A stretch of DNA of 64,000 bases from Escarpia spicata (GCA_963995525.1 OZ023213.1:21430026-21494025), one strand, 5' to 3'; positions 10,807 to 21,890 are shown, counted from the stretch's first letter. Notes: generated by a model not told the origin, from the letters alone. Made by a program: numbers and translations.

Positions 10807-13135
10807 CTAACAAAGACTCCGACCTCCTGGTTATAAACTAATTCACCATCCTAGATCCAGTTGTCGTGGTGGCGGCATTGCGATACTGCATAAAGATTCC
10901 ATCAAAATAACAGCAGTGAAAACATTCAATGACATGCGGTCTTTCGTAGCGATGAGCGCTAAATTAACATCACATGGGGAAAGCATAATCTTGCTTGTTG
11001 TCTATCGCCCACCACCAACTAAGAACGGATCGTCGGTGGTCGACTTCTTCAATGACTTCGCAGATATTCTTGACACATATGCGACACTACCTGATGAAGT
11101 TGTTATAGTTGGGGATTTTAATTTTCACTTTGACGTTGACACCGATGTTCACATGAAACGTTTCCGTGACATGTTGCACTGCCTCGACATGACGCAGTAT
11201 GTCGAACAACCAACACATTGAGAAGGCCACATTTTAGATCTTGTGATATTCCGTACTAACTCCTATGTGGCTGACACAGTGGTCCCCGAGAATATTTCTG
11301 ATCACTACACTGTGCACTGCCGTCTTGCAATGCGCAAGTGTCCATTTCGGAGAGAAAAAACTTACCACAACCTAAAGGCGGTCAATTTGATATAGTTCTC
11401 GTCAGATATTGAGAATTCCAAATTACACATAAAGCGTGAACAATCATTAGACGACATTGTAGCTCAATACAACAATGTCCTGAGCGAGCTGCTTGACAAA
11501 CACGTACCACTGAAGACGAAATAGCTCATCATCCGACCCGATGTGCCATGGGTCGGAGACAAAATTATATTAGCCAGGAAGGAGAGGCGCCGGTTGCAGC
11601 AAAGATGGAGATTGGCCAGGTTGACCATCGACAGAGAAATCTTCAACAAACCAGTGAGAACAAGTGAAGATGATGTTGTACACTGCCAGATCCACATTTT
11701 ATGCCATCAAAATCAATGAACAGGTTGGCAACCCAAACAATTCTGTACTGGACAGTTGGTTCTCTGCTATAAATCGTGCAAGTTGGATCTGATTCCGACT
11801 CATCTGCTGAAGGCCAACATATCCGCTTTGGCACCAATCATCACCGACATTGTGAACTTATCGATTACAACAGGAGTCTTTCCTTCCACCTTTAAAAAAG
11901 CTATGGTAACTTCTCTTTTGAACAAAACAACACTGAACCCAAATGACCTAAAGAACTATCGTCCAGTGTCGAACTTGTCTTTTGTGTAAAAAATAGCAGA
12001 CAAAGTTGTTGCTGCCCATTTCTCTAAACATCTATCTGACAATGATCTCTATGAGCAAATACAATCTGCTTACCGTCCGCACCACAGCACTGAGGTTGCA
12101 CTGCTGAGAGTATGCAACGATCTGTTTTGTATATTGGATGAGCGCAAGGCTGCCATACATGTGCTACTAAATCTCTCAGCAGCTTTTGATACAATCGACC
12201 ACGGGATCATGTTATCAAGCCTCAGATATCGTTTTGGACTAATTGGAACATCTCTTGCATGGTTTGATTCGTATTTGGCTAACCGATGTCAAAGTATTCA
12301 AATGCACAGCAAGAATCAGCTGAAAGTCCAGTGATGTTCAGAGTCCCGCAAAGTTCTGTTCTCGGCCCGCTGATGTTCATTTGTTACATGGCACCACTCA
12401 GTGATATCGTACGTCGGCACAGAATCAACATGCATCTATATCGCCTTCAGTTCTCTCTCAGAGGAAGACACAACCTGTGAAGCGCTTACAAGCATGTGTC
12501 GCTGAAATACAAGCTTGGATGTGCATGAATAAACTCAAACTCAATGCTGACAAAACAGGCTATTGTGATACGTTCGCCGCACATCAAGAACAAACTTTCT
12601 ATGCTGCACATAGAAGTTGCCAATAACATCGTGCCTACTTCCACTGTGGCCAGGAACATTGGTGTTTTCTTCGATGATGCCCTAAACATGAACCGCCATG
12701 TACAGTACATGTGTCGTGTAGCATATTTCCATCTACACAGTACTGGAAGAATTTGAAATCTTCTAGATCGGAAAACAACAGAGATGATGGTGCATACCTA
12801 TGAGACGTCTCATCTTGACAATGGAAATGGCCTGTTGTACGGGATTTCTGACCATCTCCTCACCAGACTCAAGAGAGTGCAAAATGTTCCAGCCCGTCTC
12901 ATAACCAGAACTAAGAAGTACAACCACAATACCCCTATTCTGATTGCGCTTCACTGGCTGCCGACTAAACAGTGCATCGAGTACAAACTACTACTGCCGA
13001 TGTTTCGCAGTTTGCACGGCTTGACTGCGTCATACCTGGTGGACCTGCTAACTCGACACCAGCCCACTCGCATGTTACGCTCCGTCGACGCTCACCTGCT
13101 GGAGGTCCAGCGCTGCAAGCTTTGTACTCAGCATA
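10807..13135 (+). pseudogene. LINE copy A (CR1/L2-like), truncated at both ends and missing the RT catalytic box
   Basis: Same family as LINE copy B at 27.5-31.2 kb, with long stretches differing only by substitutions. It starts inside the endonuclease domain (RRGGG-like region as CRGGGIAILHKDS) and keeps IVGDFNFHFD of the endonuclease at about 11104-11133. It then runs through linker and RT and stops near the C-terminus at LCTQ. Relative to B it lacks about 25 bp near 10829, about 228 bp at about 11770 and 23 bp at about 12437. The 23-bp gap removes the catalytic YADD segment (the sequence reads TGCATCTATATCGCCTTCAG). In-frame stops are numerous. It cannot encode an active enzyme. Confidence 0.92.
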
Positions 13136-13464
13136 AGCAGTAACACAGGAAATAGAAACCAAAAGTAAAGCAATGGCAGCAGAGGTTTGGCGATGTTCCT
13201 CAGGAGAAGAACATCTTCATCCTGTTGCATCCATATAAGATGGAGATGGAGAGTATTTGAGTAACTTCTGGATGTGACACTTCAAAATGTCTGGTTGTTA
13301 TATTGCAAGACTGATGCAAAGATCCATGAAATCTTGTCACGTCTTCATTATCCCCCCTTTTATTATGGGATAATAAAGTATTATTGTATTGTATCAACAA
13401 AGACATGTGTGGATATGATTGTGTTCTCATTCTGAATGTCCTTCTTGTCATCCACATTGTGAAG
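13136..13464. other. Non-coding stretch after LINE A
   Basis: Contains a TGGGATAATAAAGTATTATTG-type AT-rich segment at about 13367-13392, which may be a LINE tail. No gene is recognised. Confidence 0.4.
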
Positions 13465-13620
13465 ACTGTGAGGGAATACCGTGTAAACAGTGAGGAGCAT
13501 CATGAAGATAGTGAGGGAGCATCGCATTATTGTCTATTATCCCAAATCTGGTTCCCAATTCACTCCCTAGAGGCACTATGAAGACTGAGCACAGGAAAGA
13601 ATCCTGTATTGGCCAATCCA
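13465..13620 (+). repeat. Relic of 22-bp minisatellite and its flank, composite repeat copy 2
   Basis: Two or three diverged GTGAGGGAGCATC-type units, followed by a flank matching 9640-9735. Confidence 0.65.
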
Positions 13621-13769
13621 AGATGGTGCACTACAAGAGAAATTGAAATCCACTGATTTACAAAATATAATTAGAATATGTGAGTGGGCTTTTGAATTGA
13701 ACTTTTGAACATGAATGTGCAATTTCTGTGCATATATTTAATTGATCAACACATTAGATTAATAAAAAC

Positions 13770-14415
13770 AAAAGATCATAACAAGACAGCAGCACATTAA
13801 GACACTGATGCTGATATTGTAAGGATATCGAAGGCTCTGTTTAGCCAACACGGGATTCAGACAGCCAACTGCACTTATTAGATTAAATTATAGCAAGTGT
13901 TGTTCAGGTTAGAATATTTTCAAAATAATTTGAAACAGTTACTATTAGTGATCTTTGATAGTCAACGTCCTATTAGCTGATACAGATCCCTTTTGTGTGG
14001 CTGTGTAAGATTGGCACTACACAGTGAACTGTGGCCCAGTCTATGAAACCGGTTTGCCTGACTACAGGATGTGAGATCCAGTGAAGTGTAGATTCTGGTA
14101 GGATGGAGGCAACTCCATGCAGTGTCCACTTGAAAGATATGTACAATTCTCAAAGAATGAACACCATCAGCAAGGGGCTGGGGCAGTTCTCCAACACTGA
14201 GTAATGATGTGACTAGTTTCAGGCAACGAGTAGAAACCTCTTAACATGATATTCTGCTAGGATTATTATATACTTCTGATGGTAACATAAGTGTCTCTTA
14301 TGGATGACAACTCAAACACAAAGCATTAAACTGTGTGAGACATCACCATGTTTCCAATAAATGTAGAATGAATGGCATAATTCGGAAATAATGTTGCTGT
14401 CAACATAACATTATC
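13770..14415 (+). repeat. Leader of composite repeat, copy 2
   Basis: Matches 7785-8185 with an extra internal segment (about 13910-14140). It precedes 46-bp array B. Confidence 0.7.
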
Positions 14416-14820
14416 CACGATATTCTATCTTCACACTGTCAACAAGATATCACATCTCATCCAGACGTTTTGTCTACACACTGTCAAACAAGATGTCACG
14501 TGTCATCCATGATAATCTGTCTACACTGTCAACAAGATGTCACGTCTCATCAGGAACGTTCTGTCTAGACATTGTCAACAAGATGTCATGTTTAATCCAT
14601 AGCGTTCTTTCTACAGACTGTCAATAAGATGTCACATCCTGTCCAGGACGTTCTGTGCGGTATGAAGTTGACGGGAACCAAAGAAGCACCGATTTCATCT
14701 AGAAACAACACTTCAGAAAACATAGGTGGCATTGGTCTCACATCAGATGAAGAATCCCTAATCATCGTTGGTGATAATCTACCACTTTAGTCTTCACGGA
14801 AACGCAGGTGTAACAGTGAT
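14415..14820 (+). repeat. Short 46-bp array B (about 5 diverged units) plus tail
   Basis: Diverged 46-bp units to about 14655, with frequent single-base indels, then the same tail as 9150-9330. It is shorter and more decayed than array A. Confidence 0.8.
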
Positions 14821-15402
14821 AGTGATCCTGTTAACGTAGATAAAACAAGTGATGGTATCGGATCTGCGCTGTATTCTCGAAGAAGTTGTTGCATCATAGC
14901 GCATGCCAGCATTCACGCAAACACAGCTAACTAAAAACAACTCGTACGATTTAGATTTTCCTTCACTAAAATACTTTGTAACTAATTCGTAAGTGCACGA
15001 GTTTGGCTGCTGCCTACAAGATGGAAAATAGTAACCTGGAGATGAGCAATCGAATATTTAAGTCGATTGACACACTCAGTGCAAATGTTTATTATACATT
15101 AAAAACTAGAACAGGTACAATCGATAATTATGTCATTTCGTCTTTCATCCAATCTCGAAAGATTCATGAATGCACATGTTGTGTGTCACTTAATAATGCA
15201 ATCACCATTTCATATGCTAGCACCCAGTTTATCTTTTCCATGCACAGGTAACCTGCTTTACAATCATGCCATTTGGCATAGCGGAGCATCATTTTACGAT
15301 ACTTTCATATTATTTCACCGCAGATTAGGATTAATGTTGGACAGCATTGAAAACAATTCATCTGAATCTTATATATATCGTATTTGTGAATCTTAATTGC
15401 AG
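14821..15402. other. Non-coding stretch
   Basis: Two overlapping open frames (15003-15251 and 15130-15396) show no motif I recognise. Confidence 0.4.
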
Positions 15403-15587
15403 TTTACACCCAGAAAAAGGCAACACCAAGATGAAGCCTTGGCTGGAGCTGGAGTGGAGGCACGAAGGCCACCCGAAGTCATGTTGACATCAGCGAATGT
15501 GATTGATGATGATCAAAGAACCATACAAGACCAACTTCAAGGATCTGCTTCATCTCATCAAGATCTTACTGGTTCTGCCAAACTCCT
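15403..15587 (+). CDS. Candidate internal exon, hypothetical
   Basis: An open stretch of about 61 codons is preceded by a pyrimidine/T-rich sequence and an AG acceptor at 15401-15402 (TTAATTGCAG) and followed by a weak GTATGT donor at 15588. The translation (RKRQHQDEALAG, then polar DDDQRTIQDQLQG) is hydrophilic and has exon-like composition, unlike its AT-rich neighbours. I recognise no domain. It lies about 95 bp upstream of the TTAA transposon, so it could belong to a host gene interrupted by that element or to another mobile ORF. Only the splice-like signals and base composition support it. Confidence 0.3.
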
Positions 15588-15680
15588 GTATGTATACATA
15601 TATGAACAGTGCAATACAATTTGTTCTGATATATCATTCTGGCATACCAGTTGTAATCAGAATCTGATCACTGTTGTGTA

Positions 15681-18092
15681 TTAAGGTAGCAAGGCACTCC
15701 CAAAATGATTTTTTTTTATTTTTTTTTAGATATATATACCTGTGTGTTACATTTTGATACATTTTATTAATATAAAGCTTATTTTAGGAAAATTTTCATT
15801 CAAAACCAATTAAAAGCGGGTTATTTAGCTTAATTTTGGGAACAAAGTGTTTGCTTACTCTCCCTAGCAACGGATTTTGTTTTGATTCTGCAAGCAAAAT
15901 TCAGGGAAATACTGATCCCAAGGATATTGTGAATGACTCAGACTTTGTAACTGAAGGTTTTATCCCAATCGATGTGAGCAGTTTGGTTGCTTTTTTATCC
16001 TCCCATGTTACATGTGCAGAATGTACTGGGCATTGTGGACTGGATCTGAGCAGTAGCAAGGGCTTTGCCCATGGTGTTGTGGGCAAGTGTCCTGCATGTG
16101 AAAGTCAGGTGGCACTATTTACTACATCAGGAAAATGTGCCATATCTGGTGTCATAAAGGGACCAAGTACTCCCTATGAGGTGAATATGAGGATGGTGTC
16201 TTATGTGAATGCCTTGGGCAAGGCACATGGAGCTCTTGAAACTTTTCGAAACTTATGAACTCGCCTGCTCCATTGACATCAAACGGTTACAAGAGACTAC
16301 TAATTAAGGTTGCAACATTCTGCAGCAAAATCTGTTGCAACTGACAGCATGATAAAGGCAGCAGAAAAAGGAAGGACTTGAAGGGAACAGACTGTGGTGT
16401 GTCAGTAGATGGAACGTGGCAGAGGCGCGGCTATGCCAGTCACCACGGTGTGGTATCTGCCATTTCAGTGGACACTGGCAAATGCCTGGATGTTGAAGTT
16501 CTGTCAAATATATGCAAACAGTGCCAAGTGTGGGAAAAAAGAGACAAAACTTCACAAGCCTATCTCAGTTGGAAAGCAGATCACAAGTGTTCTTCGGATC
16601 ATTCGGGGAGTGACGGGGCAATGGAGCCGGTCGGAGCGATGAGGATATTCACGAGGTTGGAGCAACTTCGGAAAGGCCTCAGATATGTTGAGTATCTAGG
16701 AGATGGTGACTCTGCCTCATTCAAAAAAGTGAGTCAAAACTGTATGATGATGTGGATGTCACAAAATTGGAATGCGTTGGCCACGTCCAGAAACGAGTCG
16801 GTGGTCCATTACGGAAACTGCACGTGGAGTACAAGGGGAAGGAGTTACCTGATGGCAAGAGGATTTTGGGGGCACGTCGCCTCACAGATCAACAGACACA
16901 TTGCAGAACTATTTCGGCATGGCGTTACGTCAAAGCAAAGGAGACTTAATTTCTATGCAGCAAGCTGTACTTGGTAGCCTGTATCATGTTGCTAGTACAG
17001 CGGACGAGCAAACCATAATATGTGTCCTTCTGGTGATGATTCGTGGTGTGGCTACAACATTGATCCAGAAACTTACAGACATAAGCATGGCCTGCCTCAG
17101 TGCATTGTTGAGCTTCTGCAGCAAATATACACCATGTATGATGATCTGAGTGCTCCAGGGCTCTTGTGTGAATGTTTACATTGCAAAACAAAGAATAATA
17201 ATGAGTGTCTCAACAAATTGATCTGGGACAGATGTAGCAAAGGGGTGTTTGTAGGTAAACTTATACTTGAAGAGGCCGTGTACAGTGCTGTGGCACATTT
17301 TAATGACGGAAGTGTTGCTGTTTTAAGAGTTCTTGAACTCCTTGGACTGTCCACAGGCTATTTCACTTTGAACTCTGCCCTTGCCAGTGAATTGAAGAGA
17401 CTATACGGTGCTGGGCAAAAGTCGTCCGAGGTGGGAAGGGCAAAGCGAAAGCACATTCAGGCAGTAAAAAGGGCTTTAAAGACAAAACTTATGAAGTAGA
17501 AGGCAATCTGTATGAAACTGGAGCACACTGAGTATATTTCTGTGTGATAGGACCACTGCTGTGCATTTCATACATGTGAGATGAAGTGAAAGTATATTGA
17601 GTTGAAGTTTTTGTAATTTTTCCAAAACTAATTTTGGCCTACTGGGCATCACTTGAGACGTCCTTACTCGCTCATTTTTTGAGTTATCAGTCTCATTTTT
17701 TGAACACAACAACTTCAAATATATCCCTAAGGACTCTTAAAACAAATCTATATGGTACTTTTATTGCTATGAATATATAATTAGCTGACGGAAATGACAA
17801 AAAATTGAAGACCAAAAAATATTATTTTCCTCCAAAATGTTTTCTCAAGATTTCCTCTGATCAGGAATTATGTGAAAATTGCAGTGATCACAGAAAATGT
17901 TTTGAAGAAATCTTGTCTTAAAAAATAGCTGATTTCATGGCTTTGGCGGCCATATTGGACACTAATTAGCATAATTTATGCACATTTTGCATTTATTTAA
18001 ATTTGCATTTTATACCCTTCCAAATGGCATATAGGGTTGATTGATATCTGTTGAAGGGGAAAAAGTCCATTAGGAGTGCCTTGTTACCTTAA
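15681..18092 (+). mobile_element. Complete TTAA-flanked DNA transposon with Mutator-like transposase (Kolobok-type)
   Basis: Both ends show TTAA followed by the same inverted repeat: left TTAAGGTAGCAAGGCACTCC at 15681-15700; right, read on the minus strand, TTAAGGTAACAAGGCACTCC ending at 18092. The repeat is 20 bp including TTAA, with one mismatch. The element is about 2.4 kb. TTAA target duplication is established for piggyBac and Kolobok transposons, and the internal protein resembles the Mutator-like transposase domain. Kolobok is therefore the better fit. The superfamily assignment is inference; the termini are directly visible. Confidence 0.85.
15836..17499 (+). pseudogene. Mutator-like/Kolobok-type transposase, frameshifted
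   Basis: DDE-type transposase remnant inside the TTAA element. In order: an N-terminal Cys-rich part (15836-16258; CAECTGHCG and CPAC pairs, probably metal binding), then SVDGTWQRRGY (first Asp) at about 16400, a Cys pair in CKQCQVWEK, and LGDGDS (second Asp) at about 16700. These are followed by KLECVGHVQKRVG at about 16755-16800, YFGMALRQ at about 16905, CPSGDDSWC at about 17023 and a KTKNNNECLN segment (likely catalytic Glu) at about 17190. The basic C-terminus ends near 17499. Pieces lie in three frames, so at least four frameshifts have accumulated. The motif order is the one I know from metazoan Mutator-like transposase-domain proteins. No intact product is expected. Confidence 0.9.
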
Positions 18093-18530
18093 TATTAGGC
18101 CTATATTTTGTTTTTAGTTTACACACATGACTGTTATTAATTTGCCAGTGTACTGTGTTATAATGCATAAAGTTAGTATCTGGCCATACATTCATACAGA
18201 CGTCTGCGGTTAATTTAGATTAAATTTGTAATTACATACAAATGCAGACACAATTACTTGGCTACTACTTTTTAACTTTGGCTCCAAAAACATACTTAGA
18301 GGGATGTCTAGTTGTTTCTAAATGTTCTGTGTATCATCGCACTATCCTTCAAGTTTAATCACCAGTTGCATGTGACATTTTAATATATAAAACAAATGTA
18401 TTCATCATTGAATCCCTTCAAAAAAAGCAAAGCAAATTGAAAAAAATTATTATAATGGGACTACTAGAATGATATAAAAAGGGGACAAAGGTCTTGCCAG
18501 CAAACATTTTCAGGATATGGTCACTGCCAG
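18093..18530. other. Non-coding stretch
   Basis: AT-rich, with no gene or repeat unit recognised. Confidence 0.4.
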
Positions 18531-18645
18531 AGTTATTCGCATCTGTGTACTTTGTCATAAGAGACACAGCTGGACAACAGAACGACTGGACAAGGAAGGA
18601 GATATGGAAGGAGTATTTCTAAGGATAGAACATGGACACTGTATG
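18531..18645 (+). repeat. Dispersed repeat X, copy 1 (left flank of gypsy insertion)
   Basis: The sequence from CCAGAGTTATTCGCATCTG through GGAGTATTTCTAAGGAT is repeated at about 24870-24975 and 25175-25285. It ends in CATGGACACTGTATG, which is the junction sequence of the 60-bp minisatellite. Confidence 0.75.
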
Positions 18646-18868
18646 TGTGACGATATCACAATTAAAGTGATAAACTGAAACGCCACCTGGCGAATAAGGT
18701 GTATATCAGCATGCCAGTGGCTACACAAAAGCCAACGTGGTTTTGTGTGTGTTGTCGCCATGATGTGCGTTGACCTGGTGTAAACGAAACAAAGTCGGCA
18801 ATAAAGTATTTTTATATACATCGACTTATTTATATATATATATATATATATAAACAGTTATCGATATA
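18646..18868 (+). repeat. 5' LTR of gypsy element
   Basis: Starts TGTGACGATATCAC and ends TTATCGATATA. It is 223 bp. It contains an AATAAAG polyadenylation-like signal at about 18800 and a (TA)n tract near 18832-18851, longer by about 10 bp than in the 3' LTR. Confidence 0.92.
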
Positions 18869-18886
18869 TGGTGTCAGTACTGGGAT
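18869..18886 (+). promoter_or_regulatory. Primer binding site, tRNA-Leu type
   Basis: TGGTGTCAGTACTGGGAT directly abuts the LTR. It matches the complement of a typical eukaryotic tRNA-Leu 3' end (TGGTGTCAGGAGTGGGAT) at 16 of 18 positions, by recall of the tRNA sequence. Confidence 0.75.
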
Positions 18887-18926
18887 AGTACAAGCCACAG
18901 AAGAAACCGAAGAAGACGCGTACAAG

Positions 18927-20483
18927 ATGAGTGCAAGATTGACGGCAAAAGTGCCGAATCAGCTCTCCTTGGAAAACAGAGGAGAATCATGGCGGATCTT
19001 CAAGAGGGAATGGAGATACTATGAGACAGCGACGAAAATAGCGAAAGAAGACGACGAGGTCAGAGTTGCTGCGTTTCTGAACGTATTAGGTACGGAAGGA
19101 GTAGATCTATATGAAACATTCCAGTGGCAAGAGGACGAAGACAAGAATAAGATCGATGTCGTCATACAGAAATTTGATGACAACTGCATTGCCAAGACCA
19201 ATGAAACCTATGAATCATACAGATTCTTCAACAGATCGCAAAGTGCAGGTGAGACGGTGGAAGCCTATATAACAGCACTATACAAGCTGTCAGCCACTTG
19301 TAATGTTGGGACTTTGAGAGAGAGACTGATTCGAGACAGGTTGGTCATAGGTATAAAGGACGATAAAGCAAGAGAAAAGTTACTTGCAAAGGAAGACCTA
19401 AATCTGGAAACTTGCATTGCCATGTTGAAAACATTACAAGTGACACACACACGTGCACAAGAAATAAGTACAGAAATGACCGCTCACTTAGTTCGACACA
19501 AAGTGGCGCCAGTCAAGCCACCAGTTGCAAGACCATACAATGCAAGTTATGGCAATCCTGCAAGAAAGTACAACAGATCTAGACGTTCGAGTACTAGCAA
19601 GTACACACCCACCATTAAAAGGTATGCACAACTTTCTGGTGAGGGACGATCAGGATGTAGCAGGTGTGGTGGTATACATGCAAAAGGGAAGGACAAGTGT
19701 CCTGCTCGTGGCGCCACTTGCCATGTGTGCGGAAAACTAAATCACTTCGCTAAGATTTGCAGAAGCGCAGCTACTCATCAGTTGGTCGAACAAGCGATCA
19801 TACACACAGTGGGCAGTGAACGTAAGACGAAAGCACACGTAACACTGGCAATAAATGGCAAAACAAATGTGTCGTTTCACATGGACACAGGGTCATCGGT
19901 GGACATCCTGCCATATCAGGACTACGTATGTGCAACAGCAGATCACTCATGCAGCAAGTTGGAGAACACGAATATTAGACTCATCATGCACAAGTCGGTA
20001 GTGAAACCGATAGGACTGGCACATTTGCAAGTTCACCGCAAGGGAACACAGAGACAGATGCGTTTCGTTGTTGTGCGTGCCAATGTTGTTCCACTTCTGA
20101 GTTTGCAGTTATGTCTGGACCTTGACTTAATTCAGATAAACGACTGTGATGCAATAAATGCAGTGACCATGAGAACATACAGTCGGAACCGTGACAGAGG
20201 TGGTGACAGCCAACAGACAACAATGGAGACAACACAAACACTACCAAAGACTGGTAAAACATGTCCATCGAAAACAGACACGGTGCACATTTCTGTGATG
20301 AGTAAGCGATCACAAGTGTTACAGGACACTGTACTCAGAGAATACCCAGATGTATTCGAGGGACTTGGTTGCCTCGATGGCAACTATAGAATACAGATAG
20401 ATCCAAGTGTCAAACCTGTTGTCCATCCGCCCCGCAGAGTTCCTTGTGCGGTACGAGAAGTCGTGAAAAAGGAACTCACATGA
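18927..20483 (+). CDS. Gypsy gag-protease ORF (518 codons), ends at premature TGA
   Basis: Codes for the capsid-like Gag, nucleocapsid zinc knuckles and aspartic protease. Residues about 10-190 form the alpha-helical Gag region (WRIFKREWRYYE; RLIRDRLVIGIKDDKAREKLL, a signature of gypsy Gag). Two Cys-His knuckles lie near residues 243-278: CX2CX3HX6C, then canonical CX2CX4HX4C (CHVCGKLNHFAKIC). The protease active site HMDTGSSVDILP is near residue 315. The frame continues into the start of RT (PPRRVPCAVREVVKKEL), where TGA at 20481 interrupts it. The start is the ATG 58 bp after the LTR. The next ORF continues in the same frame, so this is one polyprotein cut by a stop. Confidence 0.93.
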   Translation: MSARLTAKVPNQLSLENRGESWRIFKREWRYYETATKIAKEDDEVRVAAFLNVLGTEGVDLYETFQWQEDEDKNKIDVVIQKFDDNCIAKTNETYESYRFFNRSQSAGETVEAYITALYKLSATCNVGTLRERLIRDRLVIGIKDDKAREKLLAKEDLNLETCIAMLKTLQVTHTRAQEISTEMTAHLVRHKVAPVKPPVARPYNASYGNPARKYNRSRRSSTSKYTPTIKRYAQLSGEGRSGCSRCGGIHAKGKDKCPARGATCHVCGKLNHFAKICRSAATHQLVEQAIIHTVGSERKTKAHVTLAINGKTNVSFHMDTGSSVDILPYQDYVCATADHSCSKLENTNIRLIMHKSVVKPIGLAHLQVHRKGTQRQMRFVVVRANVVPLLSLQLCLDLDLIQINDCDAINAVTMRTYSRNRDRGGDSQQTTMETTQTLPKTGKTCPSKTDTVHISVMSKRSQVLQDTVLREYPDVFEGLGCLDGNYRIQIDPSVKPVVHPPRRVPCAVREVVKKELT

Positions 20484-21890
20484 ATGGTAGAGGACAAAAT
20501 CATCGCTCCTGTCACAGACCCAACACAATGGGTCTCGAGCATGATAGCAGTGAGGAAGAAGAACACAAACAAACTGCGGATTTGTCTGGACCCTCGAGAC
20601 CTGAATAGGGCAATTCAACGTTCTCACTACCCGCTTCCTACACTGGAAGATATCGCAACAAGACTCACTAATGCCAAAGTGTTTTCGGTATTGGACGCCA
20701 AGACAGGCTTCTGGCAAGTCAAACTTGACGATGATTCCAGCTACCTCACGACGTTCAACACACCATACGGTCGTTACCGGTGGCTGCGAATGCCATTTGG
20801 CATAAATTCAACACAAGAGGAGTGGCAACGTCGAGCGCATGAACTAACCGAAGGACTCAAAGGAGTAGAAGTTGTAGCAGATGACTTCCTGTGCATTGGA
20901 TCCGGAGACACAATCAAACAAGCAACACGAGACCATGATTCCAATCTCAGAGCACTATTGAATCAAGCGAGAACGTGCCACCTGGTGTTGAAACCAGACA
21001 AAGTTCAACTGCGAAAAACATCAGTACCATTCATTGGTCATCTTCTCACTGATGAGGGACTCAAGGTAGACGAATCCAAGGTTGAGGCCATCATGAAGAT
21101 GCCTACTCCAACGGATGTCACAGCACTGAAGCGAATTCTCGGCATGGTTGGCTATCTTGCGAAATTCTTGCCACATCTGTCACAAGTCTGTGAACCACTG
21201 AGACAACTAGATTGGAAAGATGTGGAGTGGTGTTGGCTTGAGCAACATCAAGATGCTTTGAACAAGATCAGAGAACTGATCATAGCAGCACCAGTGCTCG
21301 CATACTATGATGTAAAGCAAGCAATCACAATCCAATGTGATGCATCCCAGAGTGGTTTGGGTGCAGTGCTCCTGCAAGAGGGAAAACCAGTTTGCTACGC
21401 CCCTCGAGCACTCACAAACACAGAAAAGAACTATGCCCAAATCGAAAAAGAGCTCTTAGCAATTGTCTTTGCATGTGAACGATTTGACCAGTATGTGTAC
21501 GGAAGACCCATCACCGTGCAATCAGATCACAAGCCACTTCAGACGATCACAAAGAAATCGATGATCGATGCACCGAAGAGACTACAGAGAATGCTGCTCC
21601 GCCTGCAGAAGTACAGCATAGATGTTGTGTACACTAAAGGAAACGAAATGCATATCGCAGATGCGCTATCTCGGGCATACCTTCCATACAGCCACGCACA
21701 TGACCCAGGGGATCATGTGTTTGACATTGAACTGCAACAAATGGACATGACAGAAGATGTTCATCTGTCGACCAATGGAATACACGAAATCATGTGCAAG
21801 TCACGTAAAGACGACGAAGTGAAAACTGCAGTTCGCTACACACTTCAGGGATGGCCGGATCGACGTGAAGCAGTCGATCCACTCGCGTGA
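20484..21890 (+). CDS. Gypsy pol, reverse transcriptase-RNase H part (468 codons)
   Basis: Same frame as gag-pro, starting just after the TGA. RT motifs are LRICLDPRDLNRAI, FSVLDAKTGFWQVKLDD, YRWLRMPFGI and the catalytic VVADDFLCIG at about residues 128-137 (V in place of the usual Y before ADD). The RNase H domain follows: TIQCDASQSGLGAVLLQ, then EKELLAIVFACERFDQYVYGR and VQSDHKPL, with DALSRAYLP closing it. It ends at a second TGA (21888). The next in-frame residues (PYFNCRDELS) are the ones normally continuous with RNase H-integrase linkers. It is near full length, but cannot make a full Gag-Pol without reading through two stops. Confidence 0.93.
   Translation: MVEDKIIAPVTDPTQWVSSMIAVRKKNTNKLRICLDPRDLNRAIQRSHYPLPTLEDIATRLTNAKVFSVLDAKTGFWQVKLDDDSSYLTTFNTPYGRYRWLRMPFGINSTQEEWQRRAHELTEGLKGVEVVADDFLCIGSGDTIKQATRDHDSNLRALLNQARTCHLVLKPDKVQLRKTSVPFIGHLLTDEGLKVDESKVEAIMKMPTPTDVTALKRILGMVGYLAKFLPHLSQVCEPLRQLDWKDVEWCWLEQHQDALNKIRELIIAAPVLAYYDVKQAITIQCDASQSGLGAVLLQEGKPVCYAPRALTNTEKNYAQIEKELLAIVFACERFDQYVYGRPITVQSDHKPLQTITKKSMIDAPKRLQRMLLRLQKYSIDVVYTKGNEMHIADALSRAYLPYSHAHDPGDHVFDIELQQMDMTEDVHLSTNGIHEIMCKSRKDDEVKTAVRYTLQGWPDRREAVDPLA

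Noticed and set aside
20484..20500. Separate translation start of a pol gene at ATG 20484
   Set aside because: The ATG directly follows a TGA in the same frame as gag-protease and lies inside the RT N-terminus, so it is a stop-codon lesion in one polyprotein rather than a new gene.
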